A DNA stretch of 64,000 nucleotides from Terriglobia bacterium (GTDB taxonomy: Bacteria > Acidobacteriota > Terriglobia > Acidiferrales > UBA7541), in assembly GCA_020073485.1 (NCBI GenBank), contig JAIQFB010000005.1, positions 1 through 64,000 of the forward strand. The letters are read 5' to 3'. Below, piece after piece: positions 43,101-51,436 of the stretch (its first letter is position 1; each line of letters starts with the position of its first letter). Under the pieces are notes generated by a model. It did not search any database. It was not told where the DNA came from and saw nothing but the letters and a program-made list of their open reading frames with translations. Made by a program: the position numbers and the translations under genes.

Positions 43101-43581
43101 TTTCCGCTGGACTTTCGGAACGCTGCAATCGTTCTGGAAGCATCGCGACACGCTGGGGCGCACCAAATACGGCACGCTGGGCTGGATCGCGCTGCCCAAC
43201 ATTTTCCTGTTCCAGCTGCTGCTGCCGCTGTTTTCTCCGGTCATCGATTTGCTGTTCCTCGGCTCGCTGGCCATGTGGGGATTGTCGCTGCTGCATTTCA
43301 CGCACATCCCGCAATTCTGGACGGCGGCCGACGTTCAGCGCTCGCTGGTGTTCTTCATCGGATTCATGCTGATCGATTTTCTGACGTGCGTGGTGGCCTT
43401 CACGCTCGAGCGGCATGAAGATTGGTCGCTACTGTGGCCGCTGCTGCTGCAGCGTTTCTATTACCGCCAGATGATGTACGTAGTTTTATTCCGCGCGGTG
43501 ATGGGCGCGGTGCAGGGCAAGCCCGTTGGCTGGCGCGGAGTCGAGCCCGAAGTGCCCGCGGCTCCCGTGGCGCAGACGTAG
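40186..43581 (+). CDS. Trifunctional GH18-CE4-GT2 polysaccharide enzyme
   Basis: A 1131-residue membrane protein. A TM helix (about 22-45) leads to a GH18-type domain (about 90-430) whose catalytic strand keeps DxE (GLVVDFEEI; Asp209, Glu211). A CE4/NodB polysaccharide deacetylase follows (about 480-680; SFDDGPD with Asp487/Asp488, then EIGNHTYTHP and LFRPPYG). After a TM segment comes a processive GT2 synthase (about 755-1000): VLIPAYNEADVI, IDADT (Asp843/Asp845), EDTD and Q971RFRW, followed by several C-terminal helices. GT2 should polymerise and export a beta-linked (probably N-acetylglucosamine-type) glycan; the CE4 and GH18 domains, outside, would deacetylate and trim it. Multi-domain proteins of this kind are known but the product here is untested. 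Confidence 0.9.
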   Translation: MKPRKPIFYDEQRRRWRRTSRVLEICGAVFTLLAITFFISVLVSPRLPVPLLPTNRSALHPVSEKVRPRITLKRTGRQRRVELLGQMPPTYDPLRAAFYVGWDPTSLAALQQHFRDIDLLVPERLHSITPSGRLDVEADPKLAAWLQSLQQQNPPIKIPTMPLLNNSDGTNWLTDEMAVMLKDSAARQHLSDQAVQYITQNHYAGLVVDFEEIPEKSQKDFTRFVGELAGALHGANLKLMVCLPAADWAYDYADIGKSADAVILMNYDQHWRTSAAGPIAAQDWFVKNIQAITKLVPPQKLVMGIANYAYDWPSSAGKKLHEQARVESFQESIVTATESEAQVQFDSDSLNPYYDYSDEHNVVHHVWMLDGVTAYNELRAAERSGVQGTALWRLGSEDPSLWPIWDVTRASDADRAKLEDMPPGYDLILEGDGDIWKFADTPQHGKRTIRFDSATDTIVANNYQALPSSYRIFQMGAAPYKIALSFDDGPDPQFTPKILDILKEKKAPATFFVIGSGANDALGLIRREYDEGHEIGNHTYTHPRWNEISRTQIDVELNVTERLLNSTLGVKSLLFRPPYGIDHQPETADEVAQLPIAQSMGYLIVGARIDPHDWGEPGGVPPAAASVIVQRVLEQAHSNGGNIVLLHDGGGDRSHTVEALPEIIDGLRAAGFQIVPVSELVGQTRAQLMPPLSFRERLVAHADGLVFTLYEWSRLSVAFIFVLGIGLVSCRAIIIGVLAIIEKFRAGPPDHPDFQPLVSVLIPAYNEADVIVYTVNSALESDYPKLEVIVIDDGSTDGTAELLDEQFGRNPAVRVIHQPNQGKPAALSHALAEASSGILVTIDADTAVEPDAVSKLVRHFVNPRVGAVAGNVKVGNRISWLTRWQALEYVTSQNLEKRAFDLLNCIPVVPGALSAWRAEAINEAGGFSAETVAEDTDLTITIRRAGWDITYDEEAIGWTDAPETASALVKQRFRWTFGTLQSFWKHRDTLGRTKYGTLGWIALPNIFLFQLLLPLFSPVIDLLFLGSLAMWGLSLLHFTHIPQFWTAADVQRSLVFFIGFMLIDFLTCVVAFTLERHEDWSLLWPLLLQRFYYRQMMYVVLFRAVMGAVQGKPVGWRGVEPEVPAAPVAQT

Positions 43582-43614
43582 TCTTCTCTCGCAGCACACT
43601 TTCCAGCGTGGAAT

Positions 43615-45792
43615 CTATTTGGTGGCGCCTGACGGCGCGAGGCCGCGGTATTTCAGCATGGGGTCGATGGTTGGTTCTCCGCCAAGCCACGCGGCGTACA
43701 TTTTGGCGAGATCCTCGGTATTGCCGCGCGAAAGGATCATCTGGCGGAAGCGGTCGCCGTTGGCGCGCGTCAAGCCGCCATGATCCTCGAACCACTGGAA
43801 GGCGTTGTCGTCCAGCATCTCGCTCCACAGATACGCGTAGTAGCCCGCCGAATATTCGTTTCCCCAGATGTGCATGAAATAGCTGGAGCGGTAACGTGGC
43901 GGCACGTAGCTGAGGGCGAGCTTGGTTTTCTCCAGCACTCCGGTTTCAAACGCATCCGGATCTTCCAGGGGCGTGCTGGGCGGAAGAATGTGCCACTGCA
44001 TATCGAGTTCGGCGGCGGCAACCAGCTCGGTGAATTCGTAGCCCTGATTGAAGGTCGCAGCTTTCTTGATATTTGCGGCCAGCTCCGCCGGCATGGGCGC
44101 GCCGGTCTGGTAATGCTTCGCGTAGTGGTCCATCACGGCCGGGAAGGTTGCCCAGTGCTCGTTGAATTGTGAAGGAAACTCGACGAAGTCGCGCGGAACC
44201 GACGTACCGGAAAGGGTCGGATATCTGGAATCGGCAAACATGCCGTGCAGCGCGTGGCCGAATTCGTGGAACATGGTGGTGACGTCGTCGAAGGTGAGGA
44301 GAGCGGGTTCGCCGGCCGTGGGCTTGCTGAAATTGGCGACGTTGTAGACGACCGGGAGGGTGCCGAGCAGCTTGGACTGCTGGACGAAATTGTCCATCCA
44401 GGCGCCCCCGTTTTTGTTGTCACGCTTGAAATAATCGCAATACCATAGCGCCAGCGGCTTGCCGTTGGAATCGGAAACTTCAAACACGCGCACGTCCGGG
44501 TGGTACACCGGAATATCCTTGCGCTCCTTGAAGGTGATGCCGTAGAGCTGATTGGCGGCGAAGAACAGGCCGTTCTGCAGCACGTTGTCCAATTCTAAGT
44601 AAGGCTTAATCTCGGCTTCATTCAAGTCGTACTTGGCCTTACGGACCTGCTCGGAATAAAACTCCCAATCCCAAGGCTGCAGCTGGAAACCGCCCTTCTG
44701 CGCGTCGATCAGGGACTGGATATCCCCGGCTTCGCTGACGGCTCTGGCGGTCGCGCCCGGCACCAGCGCGTCGATGAATTTCAGCGCGGCGTCGGGAGTC
44801 TTGGCCATCTGGTCTTCCAATTTCCAGGCAGCATAGCTCTGAAAGCCAAGCAGCTTGGCCTTTTCGGCGCGGAGCTGGGCCAAGCGGGAAATGGTGTCGC
44901 GGCTATCGTTGGGCGCGCCGCGTTCGGCGCGATTCCAGGATTTTTCGAAGATGGCCTGCCGCGTCGAGCGCTGGGTGAGCACGGCCAGATCGGGCTGCTG
45001 CGTGGTGTTCTGCAGGGGAATCAGGTAGCCGTTCAGCTTGCGCTCTCTCGCGGCCTGCGCGGCGGCCTTGAGTTGCGCGTCGCTCAGGCCGGCCAGCGCG
45101 TCCTTGTCCTCCGTCAGGAATGCCCCGGCTTTGGTTGCGGCGAGCAGCTTGGACTCGAAGGCCGTGGAAAGGGTCGCTTCCTCCTGGTTGAGTTTTTTCA
45201 GTTTTGCCTTTTCGGCGGGCGGAAGATTGGCGCCGGAATGCACGAATTTGTCGTAATCGTATTCCACCAGGCGCAGCGATTCGGGATCGAGATTCAGGGA
45301 CTGGCGCTGCTTGTAGACGGCTTCGACGCGCGCGAACAGCTTCGGATCGAGGAATATGGCGTCCTGGTGCGCGGCCAGCTTGGGTGCCTCGGCATCCTTC
45401 ACTTTCTGCAGAACGGGATTCAGGTTCGCTCCGGTCACGCCCTCAAATGCGGCCGTGACACGGTCGAAGAGCAGGCCCGTTTTTTCCATGGCCACAATCG
45501 TGTTCTCGAAAGTCGACGGGGTGGGATTGTCGGCGATCGCCTGGATTTCCTTGCGCTGCTGCGCCATGCCGGCTTCGATGGCGGGCTGGTAATCGGCGTC
45601 TTTGATCTTGTCGAAGGGCGGTGCCTGGAACGGCAGCTTGCTGGGCGTGTAGAACGGATTGCTCGGGCCAAAGGGCGTATCGGCGGTCAAGACGGGCCTC
45701 ACGGTAAAGCCGGCTAACATCGCGCCAGCGGCGATCAGCGTGGCGAGTGGCGTCCTTGAAAGTAGCGGCCTGCGCGGCGGAATTGTGGTCAT
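43615..45792 (-). CDS. M3-family metallopeptidase (peptidyl-dipeptidase Dcp-like)
   Basis: A 725-residue zinc peptidase. HEFGH (His509, Glu510, His513) with downstream FVEFPSQFNEHW and HIWGNEYSAGYYAYLWSEML identify the M3A group. A hydrophobic N-terminal stretch (TPLATLIAAGAMLAGFTVRPVLTAD) is a likely signal peptide, so it would act in the periplasm, unlike cytoplasmic Dcp of E. coli. AAGAAGGACC precedes the ATG at 45792; the frame is open 50 codons further but that part is unlike coding sequence. It removes dipeptides from peptide C-termini; oligopeptidase A specificity is an alternative. Confidence 0.9.
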   Translation of the reverse strand: MTTIPPRRPLLSRTPLATLIAAGAMLAGFTVRPVLTADTPFGPSNPFYTPSKLPFQAPPFDKIKDADYQPAIEAGMAQQRKEIQAIADNPTPSTFENTIVAMEKTGLLFDRVTAAFEGVTGANLNPVLQKVKDAEAPKLAAHQDAIFLDPKLFARVEAVYKQRQSLNLDPESLRLVEYDYDKFVHSGANLPPAEKAKLKKLNQEEATLSTAFESKLLAATKAGAFLTEDKDALAGLSDAQLKAAAQAARERKLNGYLIPLQNTTQQPDLAVLTQRSTRQAIFEKSWNRAERGAPNDSRDTISRLAQLRAEKAKLLGFQSYAAWKLEDQMAKTPDAALKFIDALVPGATARAVSEAGDIQSLIDAQKGGFQLQPWDWEFYSEQVRKAKYDLNEAEIKPYLELDNVLQNGLFFAANQLYGITFKERKDIPVYHPDVRVFEVSDSNGKPLALWYCDYFKRDNKNGGAWMDNFVQQSKLLGTLPVVYNVANFSKPTAGEPALLTFDDVTTMFHEFGHALHGMFADSRYPTLSGTSVPRDFVEFPSQFNEHWATFPAVMDHYAKHYQTGAPMPAELAANIKKAATFNQGYEFTELVAAAELDMQWHILPPSTPLEDPDAFETGVLEKTKLALSYVPPRYRSSYFMHIWGNEYSAGYYAYLWSEMLDDNAFQWFEDHGGLTRANGDRFRQMILSRGNTEDLAKMYAAWLGGEPTIDPMLKYRGLAPSGATK

Positions 45793-45956
45793 CGCTGGTC
45801 CTTCTTCCTTCACTGGCTCGTAATATTGTAAAGGATAATGGCAGGCCGGCAGCGATTTTTGGCTGTGAAAACAGGCGGGCACTTGTACGATGTGCACCCA
45901 CATGGAGATTGACCTCGCTCGCACAGCGCGAGCGCCATTCAATTTTCAACCCTACA

Positions 45957-45985
45957 TTGGTCGCAGCCCCGGCTCGCGGTATAAT
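45957..45985 (+). promoter_or_regulatory. Promoter of hslV
   Basis: TTGGTC (45957-45962), exactly 17 bp, then a perfect TATAAT (45980-45985). The predicted start is at about 45992, which is the A of the first in-frame ATG. Confidence 0.55.
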
Positions 45986-45991
45986 TATAGG

Positions 45992-46543
45992 ATGCTAATG
46001 AGCAGGAATTCACCGCGGATGCACGGCACAACCGTATTGTGCGTGCGCCGCGATAACAAAGTAGTGATCGCCGCCGACGGCCAGGTGACCATGGGCGACC
46101 ACGTCATGAAACATACGGCGCGGAAAACGCGGCGGCTGTTTGGCGACAAAATTCTGGCGGGATTTGCAGGATCGACGGCGGACGCGCTTTCGCTTTTCGA
46201 GCGGTTTGAGGGCAAGCTGCAGGAACATCAGGGGAATCTGGCTAAATCGGCGGTGGAGCTGGCCAAGGAGTGGCGCAAGGACCGCGCGCTGCGCCACCTC
46301 GAGGCGCTGCTGGTGGTCGCCGACCCGAAGTCGACATTTCTGGTTTCCGGCAATGGGGACGTGATCGAGCCCGATGACGGCATTTGTGCCATCGGTTCGG
46401 GCGGCCCATATGCGCTGGCGGCTGCCCGCGCGCTGGCAAAGCATACGAAGCTTTCGGCCAAGGATATCGCCATGGAAGCCATGCGCATCGCCAGCGATAT
46501 CTGCATATATACGAACGCGAATTTTACGGTAGAGGAACTGTAG
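45992..46543 (+). CDS. hslV: ATP-dependent protease subunit HslV (ClpQ)
   Basis: The threonine peptidase that forms a double hexamer inside HslU. The catalytic Thr is the first of TT in [23 protein letters not shown]; the rest is typical ([66 protein letters not shown]). The length is 183 residues from the first ATG (which would be leaderless) or 174 from ATG 46019, which has AGCAGGA upstream. Both need a short propeptide removed before the Thr. hslU follows after a hairpin repeat. Confidence 0.95.
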   Translation: MLMSRNSPRMHGTTVLCVRRDNKVVIAADGQVTMGDHVMKHTARKTRRLFGDKILAGFAGSTADALSLFERFEGKLQEHQGNLAKSAVELAKEWRKDRALRHLEALLVVADPKSTFLVSGNGDVIEPDDGICAIGSGGPYALAAARALAKHTKLSAKDIAMEAMRIASDICIYTNANFTVEEL

Positions 46544-46562
46544 CTCGGGTGGACCGCACTTT

Positions 46563-46635
46563 GTAGCGCCGGCGTCTCGCCGGCTGTTTTTCGCGACGGT
46601 GGCCCAAAGAAATGCCGGCAAGACGCCGGCGGTAC
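46563..46635. repeat. Inverted repeat between hslV and hslU, GTAG family
   Basis: GTAGCGCCGGCGTCT at 46563 is mirrored by AGACGCCGGCGGTAC ending at 46635, 14 of 15 matching; each arm also contains its own GCCGGC palindrome. Placed inside an operon, it could tune the HslV:HslU ratio through RNA stability or attenuation. Confidence 0.75.
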
Positions 46636-46660
46636 GAGATTTCGGAAGGCGGAACGCATT

Positions 46661-48082
46661 ATGGTGATCTATCTCCCCGGAGAGCAACGCGAGCCGCAGG
46701 CCGCGCCGGAGCCGTCGTTTGACGAGCTCACACCTCGAGAAATCGTCATCGAGCTGGACAAGTACATCGTGGGGCAGGCCGCGGCGAAACGCGCGGTGGC
46801 CGTGGCGCTGCGCAACCGCGTGCGCCGGCAAAAGCTCACTCCGGAAATGGCCGAAGACGTCCTGCCGAAAAACATTCTGATGATCGGGCCCACCGGGGTG
46901 GGCAAGACGGAAATCGCGCGGCGCTTGGCGCGCCTCGCGGGCTGCCCGTTCGTTAAGGTGGAGGCGTCCAAGTACACCGAAGTCGGTTACGTGGGGCGCG
47001 ACGTCGAATCCATGGTGCGCGACCTGGTGGAGACTTCCATCGACATGGTGCGCGAGGAAAAGCTGGACGAGGTGGCCGAGCGCGCCGAGCAGGCCGCGGA
47101 AGAGCGCGTCCTCGACCTGCTGCTTCCCGCTTCACCGCCCGCTCACGTCGAATCCGGCAGTCCCGCCGCGCTGCAAACCGATACGACCCGCCGGGACCAG
47201 GCTGACCGCACGCGCGAAAAACTTCGCGCCCAGCTGCGCGACGGCAAGCTCGACCAGCGCCTGGTGGAGGTCGAGGTGCGCGAGCGCGCCATGCCCTCGT
47301 TTGAAATCATTTCCAATCAGGGCGTCGAGGAAATGGACGTCAATATCAAGGACATGCTCTCGGGCATGTTCGGGCAGCAGAAAAAACGCCGGAAGATGAC
47401 CGTAGCAGAGGCGTTCGATTACCTGATCCAGGAGGAAGAGAATAAACTGATCGACATGGACCAGGTGACGCGCCTGGCCGTCGAGCGCGCCGAGCAGATG
47501 GGCATCATCTTTATCGACGAAATCGACAAGATCGCCGGACGTGAGTCCGGCCACGGCCCGGATGTATCCCGCGAGGGCGTGCAGCGCGACATTCTTCCCA
47601 TCGTCGAGGGCACCACGGTCAATTCGCGCTACGGCATGATCCGCACCGATCACATTCTGTTCATCGCCGCCGGCGCTTTCCACATCAGCAAGCCTTCGGA
47701 TTTGATCCCGGAACTTCAGGGGCGCCTGCCCATCCGCGTGGAACTCACAGCGTTGACCGAAGCGGATTTCGTGCGCATCCTTACGGAACCGAAGAACGCT
47801 CTGATCAAGCAATACGTGGCGCTGCTGGAGACCGAAAGCGTGAAACTGAATTTCACCGAGGATGCTATCGCGACCATCGCGCGCTTCGCCGTTACCGTGA
47901 ACGAGCAGACCGAAAACATCGGCGCGCGCCGTTTGCACACCATTCTCGAAAAAGTGCTCGACGAAATTTCCTTCGAGGCCCCGGATTTGAAAAAGAAGAA
48001 TGTGAAGGTGGACGGAGCGTACGTCACCAAGCAGCTCGCCGATATCGTGAAGAATCAGGACCTCAGCCGGTACATCCTCTAG
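46661..48082 (+). CDS. hslU: ATP-dependent protease ATPase subunit HslU (ClpY)
   Basis: A 473-residue AAA+ unfoldase that feeds substrates to HslV. It has the N-terminal [17 protein letters not shown] block, Walker A GPTGVGKT (76-83) with the pore loop [13 protein letters not shown], the charged I-domain (about 135-240), Walker [12 protein letters not shown], and the C-terminal DLSRYIL tail that docks into HslV. The I-domain includes an Ala/Pro/Ser-rich stretch ([18 protein letters not shown]). It should be co-transcribed with hslV. Confidence 0.97.
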   Translation: MVIYLPGEQREPQAAPEPSFDELTPREIVIELDKYIVGQAAAKRAVAVALRNRVRRQKLTPEMAEDVLPKNILMIGPTGVGKTEIARRLARLAGCPFVKVEASKYTEVGYVGRDVESMVRDLVETSIDMVREEKLDEVAERAEQAAEERVLDLLLPASPPAHVESGSPAALQTDTTRRDQADRTREKLRAQLRDGKLDQRLVEVEVRERAMPSFEIISNQGVEEMDVNIKDMLSGMFGQQKKRRKMTVAEAFDYLIQEEENKLIDMDQVTRLAVERAEQMGIIFIDEIDKIAGRESGHGPDVSREGVQRDILPIVEGTTVNSRYGMIRTDHILFIAAGAFHISKPSDLIPELQGRLPIRVELTALTEADFVRILTEPKNALIKQYVALLETESVKLNFTEDAIATIARFAVTVNEQTENIGARRLHTILEKVLDEISFEAPDLKKKNVKVDGAYVTKQLADIVKNQDLSRYIL

Positions 48083-48130
48083 AGCCATGACTAGGCAATG
48101 GTCAGACGATGACCGGGCGATGACGAAGCG

Positions 48131-49249
48131 ATGAGACGCGCCTCCGCATCCATCGTGTTTGCGCTCGCCGCGTGGATGAGCGCGTTTGCGGCCGGCTGCG
48201 CCGCTCCCGGCGATCCCACACCGCGGCATCCGTTGATTCCCGCTCCCGTCGCCGATCTCGCCGCGCGCCAGGTGGGCGGCGAAACTGTACTGACGTTCAC
48301 GCTTCCCACGCGATCCACGGACGGCGAAGCGCTTGCCGAGCGGCCATCCGTCGAACTCTATCGCGCCGCGCTGGCGCCGGGCGCCGCCGTGAACCGGAAA
48401 ACTTCCTGGGAGTTGGCCTACACCGTCCCGCCGGAGCGCGTGGATGCGTACGTGAGAAACAACCGGTTTGAGTTTCACGATCCGCTTGCGCCCGCCACTC
48501 CCGGAGGCACGCCTGGCTCTCCTCTCGCGTACAAAGTGCGCACCCGGGCGGTCCGGGCGCGCGCTTCGGACGATTCCAACATGGTTATGCTGCGCATCTA
48601 TCCGGCGCCGATGGTTCCCGGCGATGTGCGCACGGAAGTGACGGAATCGGCGATCGCAATCCGCTGGAGCGAAAGCGGCGCGTCAGCGGGCGCGACGTTC
48701 GCCGGCTACCATGTGTATCGCGCCAAGGTGGAATCGGGTCAGCCCGGCGCGGCGCAGGATGCTTCGGCAACGAAGTTTAAATCTTCGCCGGAATTGCTGG
48801 GGACACCCGCTTCGGCCGAGTATCAGGATTTGCATTTTGAATTTGGCGAGACGTATGTGTACACGGTCCGCAGCGTCGCTGTATTCGGGACGGACCTGGT
48901 GGAATCGGCCGACTCGGTTCCGGCGAGCGTCACGCCGCGCGATGTCTTTCCGCCCGCCGCGCCGGTAGGCCTGGAGGCGGCTGTCGTTCCTGCAACCCCG
49001 CAGGGTGTTTCTTACGTCGAACTATCGTGGGCCATCAGCGCGGAGCCCGATCTGGCAGGGTATCGCGTTTACCGCAGCGGCCGCGAAGACGCGGCCGGGG
49101 AGCGGCTGAATGCCGAATTGTTGCCCAGCCCCGCATTTCGTGATATGTCCGTGATGCCGGGGGAGCGATACTTCTACCGCGTGTCCGCGGTGGACCGGTC
49201 CGGGAACGAAAGCCCCATGAGTTTCGCGGTTCCCGCCCAGGTTCCATAA
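48131..49249 (+). CDS. Lipoprotein with fibronectin type III-like repeats
   Basis: A 372-residue protein. A signal peptide ends in AFAAGC, with Cys23 a probable (not ideal) lipobox cysteine. The remainder consists of at least two or three Ig/fibronectin III-like modules, recognisable by SAIAIRWSE...FAGYHVYRA, GETYVYTVRSVAVFG and VELSWAISAEPDLAGYRVYRS with GERYFYRVSAVDRSGN. It is probably anchored to the outer membrane and mediates protein or carbohydrate contact. It starts about 50 bp after hslU. Confidence 0.82.
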   Translation: MRRASASIVFALAAWMSAFAAGCAAPGDPTPRHPLIPAPVADLAARQVGGETVLTFTLPTRSTDGEALAERPSVELYRAALAPGAAVNRKTSWELAYTVPPERVDAYVRNNRFEFHDPLAPATPGGTPGSPLAYKVRTRAVRARASDDSNMVMLRIYPAPMVPGDVRTEVTESAIAIRWSESGASAGATFAGYHVYRAKVESGQPGAAQDASATKFKSSPELLGTPASAEYQDLHFEFGETYVYTVRSVAVFGTDLVESADSVPASVTPRDVFPPAAPVGLEAAVVPATPQGVSYVELSWAISAEPDLAGYRVYRSGREDAAGERLNAELLPSPAFRDMSVMPGERYFYRVSAVDRSGNESPMSFAVPAQVP

Positions 49250-49324
49250 GAAGCAGCGAAGAAATTGCGGCCCGAAGTTCCGAAGACGAACGGCAAGCGG
49301 AAAGCAAAGGGAAGAAAGGATCCA

Positions 49325-49807
49325 ATGGCAGCCCGACCCCAGCTCCCGGGCATGCAATGGTTTTTGTGGCTGCGCAACCCCGCGTTGCGCATCGGCGTGC
49401 TTACGGGAATTTATCTGTCGGCTATGTTTCTGACCTGGCTGCTGGTGGCCAATCATGTCACGCGGCTGGAGCCCTATGCCGGATTGCGCAACCTGGTGGC
49501 CGGTGCGATCCAGATTGCGCTGGCGGCAATTCCGGTCTTGCGCTTCCGCCAGGAACCCGCGAAAATGTTTGCTTCCGGCCTGGCCGCATGGACACTGTTG
49601 ACGTTTACCTATCTCGCAGCGGAAATGCACTACACGCTGCTCGCAAGCCGCATGGGAGCGGCGCAGCTCTTCATTCTCGGCGGTGTTTCCTATGGCTTTG
49701 TCGCCGTGTTCGCCTGGGTATTCTTGATGTGCGCGGAGGCGCGCCAACGGCACATCGCGCAAATTCAGCAGGCGGCCGCATCCGGCAACAGGGCCCGCAC
49801 GCGTTAA
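49325..49807 (+). CDS. Four-helix membrane protein, unknown
   Basis: A 160-residue protein with four predicted helices: LRIGVLTGIYLSAMFLTWLLVA, LVAGAIQIALAAIPVL, GLAAWTLLTFTYLAAEM and LFILGGVSYGFVAVFAWVFLM. It has basic termini and no family I can name. An AAGGATCC run precedes the ATG at 49325. It lies between the fibronectin-type lipoprotein and the FAH-family enzyme, all on the plus strand. Confidence 0.7.
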   Translation: MAARPQLPGMQWFLWLRNPALRIGVLTGIYLSAMFLTWLLVANHVTRLEPYAGLRNLVAGAIQIALAAIPVLRFRQEPAKMFASGLAAWTLLTFTYLAAEMHYTLLASRMGAAQLFILGGVSYGFVAVFAWVFLMCAEARQRHIAQIQQAAASGNRARTR

Positions 49808-49841
49808 TCTTCTCCATCTCACAAAAAGGACAAAGCACTCG

Positions 49842-50645
49842 ATGAAACTCTGCCGTTTTCAGCCGCAAACCGTTCCCTCGGATAAACTCGGGGGCCCGGT
49901 GCACCCGGAAATATTGCAAGGCGTCATTTCCGGCACGACCGTGCGCGAAGTATCCGGTGATATTCTGGGAAAATGGGAGGCGACTTCGCGCTCCTGGCCG
50001 CTCAGCGATGTGAAGCTCTTGCCGCCGGTGAATCCCAGCAAAATTGTCGCGGTCGGCCGGAATTATGCGGACCACGCGGCCGAATTCAATAATCCCGCGC
50101 CCGAGCAGCCTATCATTTTTCTGAAGCCGCCCTCGTCGCTGCTCCCGCCGGAAGACGCCATCGTGCTGGCGCCCAACGTAAAGCGGACCGACTTCGAGGG
50201 AGAACTGGCGGTCGTTATTGCGCGGCAGTGTTCGCAGTTGCCCGATGGCGCCGACCTGAAACCGTACATCGCGGGGTATACCTGCCTGAACGACGTCAGC
50301 GCGCGCGATTACCAGCAGATCGACAAGCAGTGGACGCGGGCCAAGAGCTTTGACACCTTCTGCCCGATGGGCCCGGTACTGGAAACGGAGTTTGACCTGG
50401 CGCACGGAAAGATCGAGACGCGATTGAACGGCGAACGGAAACAGTACGCCCCGTTCACGGATATGCTCTTCCCGGTTGATGTTATAATTCCCTGGGTTTC
50501 GCGGGTGATGACGCTTTTGCCGGGGGACGTGATCGCCACCGGCACGCCGGCCGGCGTAGGCCCGATGAAAGCGGGCGACGTCGTGGAAGTCATCATCGAC
50601 GGGATCGGCACGCTGCGGAATCCGGTGGTCGACCGATCGATTTGA
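49842..50645 (+). CDS. Fumarylacetoacetate hydrolase-family enzyme
   Basis: A 267-residue cytoplasmic metalloenzyme. The FAH core starts near residue 68 with VGRNYADHAAEFN, followed by FLKPPSSLLPPEDAI, the metal-binding DFEGELAVVIAR, GYTCLNDVSARDYQ, TFCPMGPVLE and the closing VIATGTPAGVGPM. Relatives hydrolyse or isomerise acylpyruvates or decarboxylate oxaloacetate; the exact substrate is open. AAGGAC lies upstream of the ATG. The neighbour is the transaldolase-type gene. Confidence 0.92.
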   Translation: MKLCRFQPQTVPSDKLGGPVHPEILQGVISGTTVREVSGDILGKWEATSRSWPLSDVKLLPPVNPSKIVAVGRNYADHAAEFNNPAPEQPIIFLKPPSSLLPPEDAIVLAPNVKRTDFEGELAVVIARQCSQLPDGADLKPYIAGYTCLNDVSARDYQQIDKQWTRAKSFDTFCPMGPVLETEFDLAHGKIETRLNGERKQYAPFTDMLFPVDVIIPWVSRVMTLLPGDVIATGTPAGVGPMKAGDVVEVIIDGIGTLRNPVVDRSI

Positions 50646-50740
50646 AATTGGAAGTTTGAGATTTCTGTTTTGAAATTTGACATATCCGGCGCCCCTCCCT
50701 GCCGTGCGGGCCCAGAACCAGGCTCCAGGAGGTTAAAGTT

Positions 50741-51436
50741 ATGAAGTTCTTTCTCGACACAGCGAATCTGGATGAAATCCGGCAGGGCGTGTCGTTCGGC
50801 GTGATTGACGGGATTACCACGAACCCTACGCTGGTGGCCAAGGAAAAGCGGCCGTTCCGCGAACACGTCATCGAAATCTGCAACATCGTGAAGAACGGCG
50901 AAGTCAGCGCCGAAGTAGTTGCCACCGACACGGCTGGGATTCTCCGGCAAGCCCGGGAAATCGCCACTTGGCACCCCAATGTGATCGTCAAGATTCCCAC
51001 GATACCTGACGGAGTGCGCGCGCTTAGCATCCTTTCAAAAGAAGGAATTCGCGTGAACATGACGCTGGTGTTTTCGGCGCCGCAGGCGCTCATTGTGGCC
51101 AAGGCCGGTGCCTACTTCGTAAGTCCATTCCTCGGCCGAATGGACGACATCTCCTCCGACGGCCTGGTCCTGCTCCGCGAAATCATGGACATTTATAAGG
51201 CCTACAATTTTCCGACGCAGGTGCTGGCCGCCAGCTTGCGGCACCCGCTGCACGTGGTGTCGGCCGCGCGCATGGGCGCGCACATCGGCACCATGCCGTA
51301 CAAAGTTTTTGAACAACTCTTCAGGCATCCGCTAACCGACCGGGGGCTGGAAGGGTTTTTGAAAGACTGGGAGAAGGCGCGCGAGACCCTGGGCGATGTG
51401 TTCGAGCCGGCGTCCGCGCGCAATCCGAGCCGTTGA
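50741..51436 (+). CDS. Fructose-6-phosphate aldolase / transaldolase (TalC type)
   Basis: A 231-residue TIM-barrel enzyme of the small transaldolase family. The Schiff-base lysine is Lys84 (VIVKIP), with MKFFLDTANLDEI, GITTNPTLVAKE and VNMTLVFSAPQALIVAKAGAYFVSPFLGRMDD as family blocks. It interconverts sugar phosphates through dihydroxyacetone transfer (transaldolase) or cleaves fructose 6-phosphate. TalC and Fsa cannot be separated by eye. AGGAGGT gives a strong ribosome site. The last codons overlap the next possible start (TTGA). Confidence 0.93.
   Translation: MKFFLDTANLDEIRQGVSFGVIDGITTNPTLVAKEKRPFREHVIEICNIVKNGEVSAEVVATDTAGILRQAREIATWHPNVIVKIPTIPDGVRALSILSKEGIRVNMTLVFSAPQALIVAKAGAYFVSPFLGRMDDISSDGLVLLREIMDIYKAYNFPTQVLAASLRHPLHVVSAARMGAHIGTMPYKVFEQLFRHPLTDRGLEGFLKDWEKARETLGDVFEPASARNPSR

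Noticed and set aside
47132-48478. 448-codon open frame on the minus strand across hslU
   Set aside because: It is antisense to a certain gene and rich in His, Arg, Gly and Leu as expected of GC-rich shadow frames; it has no domain or ribosome site.
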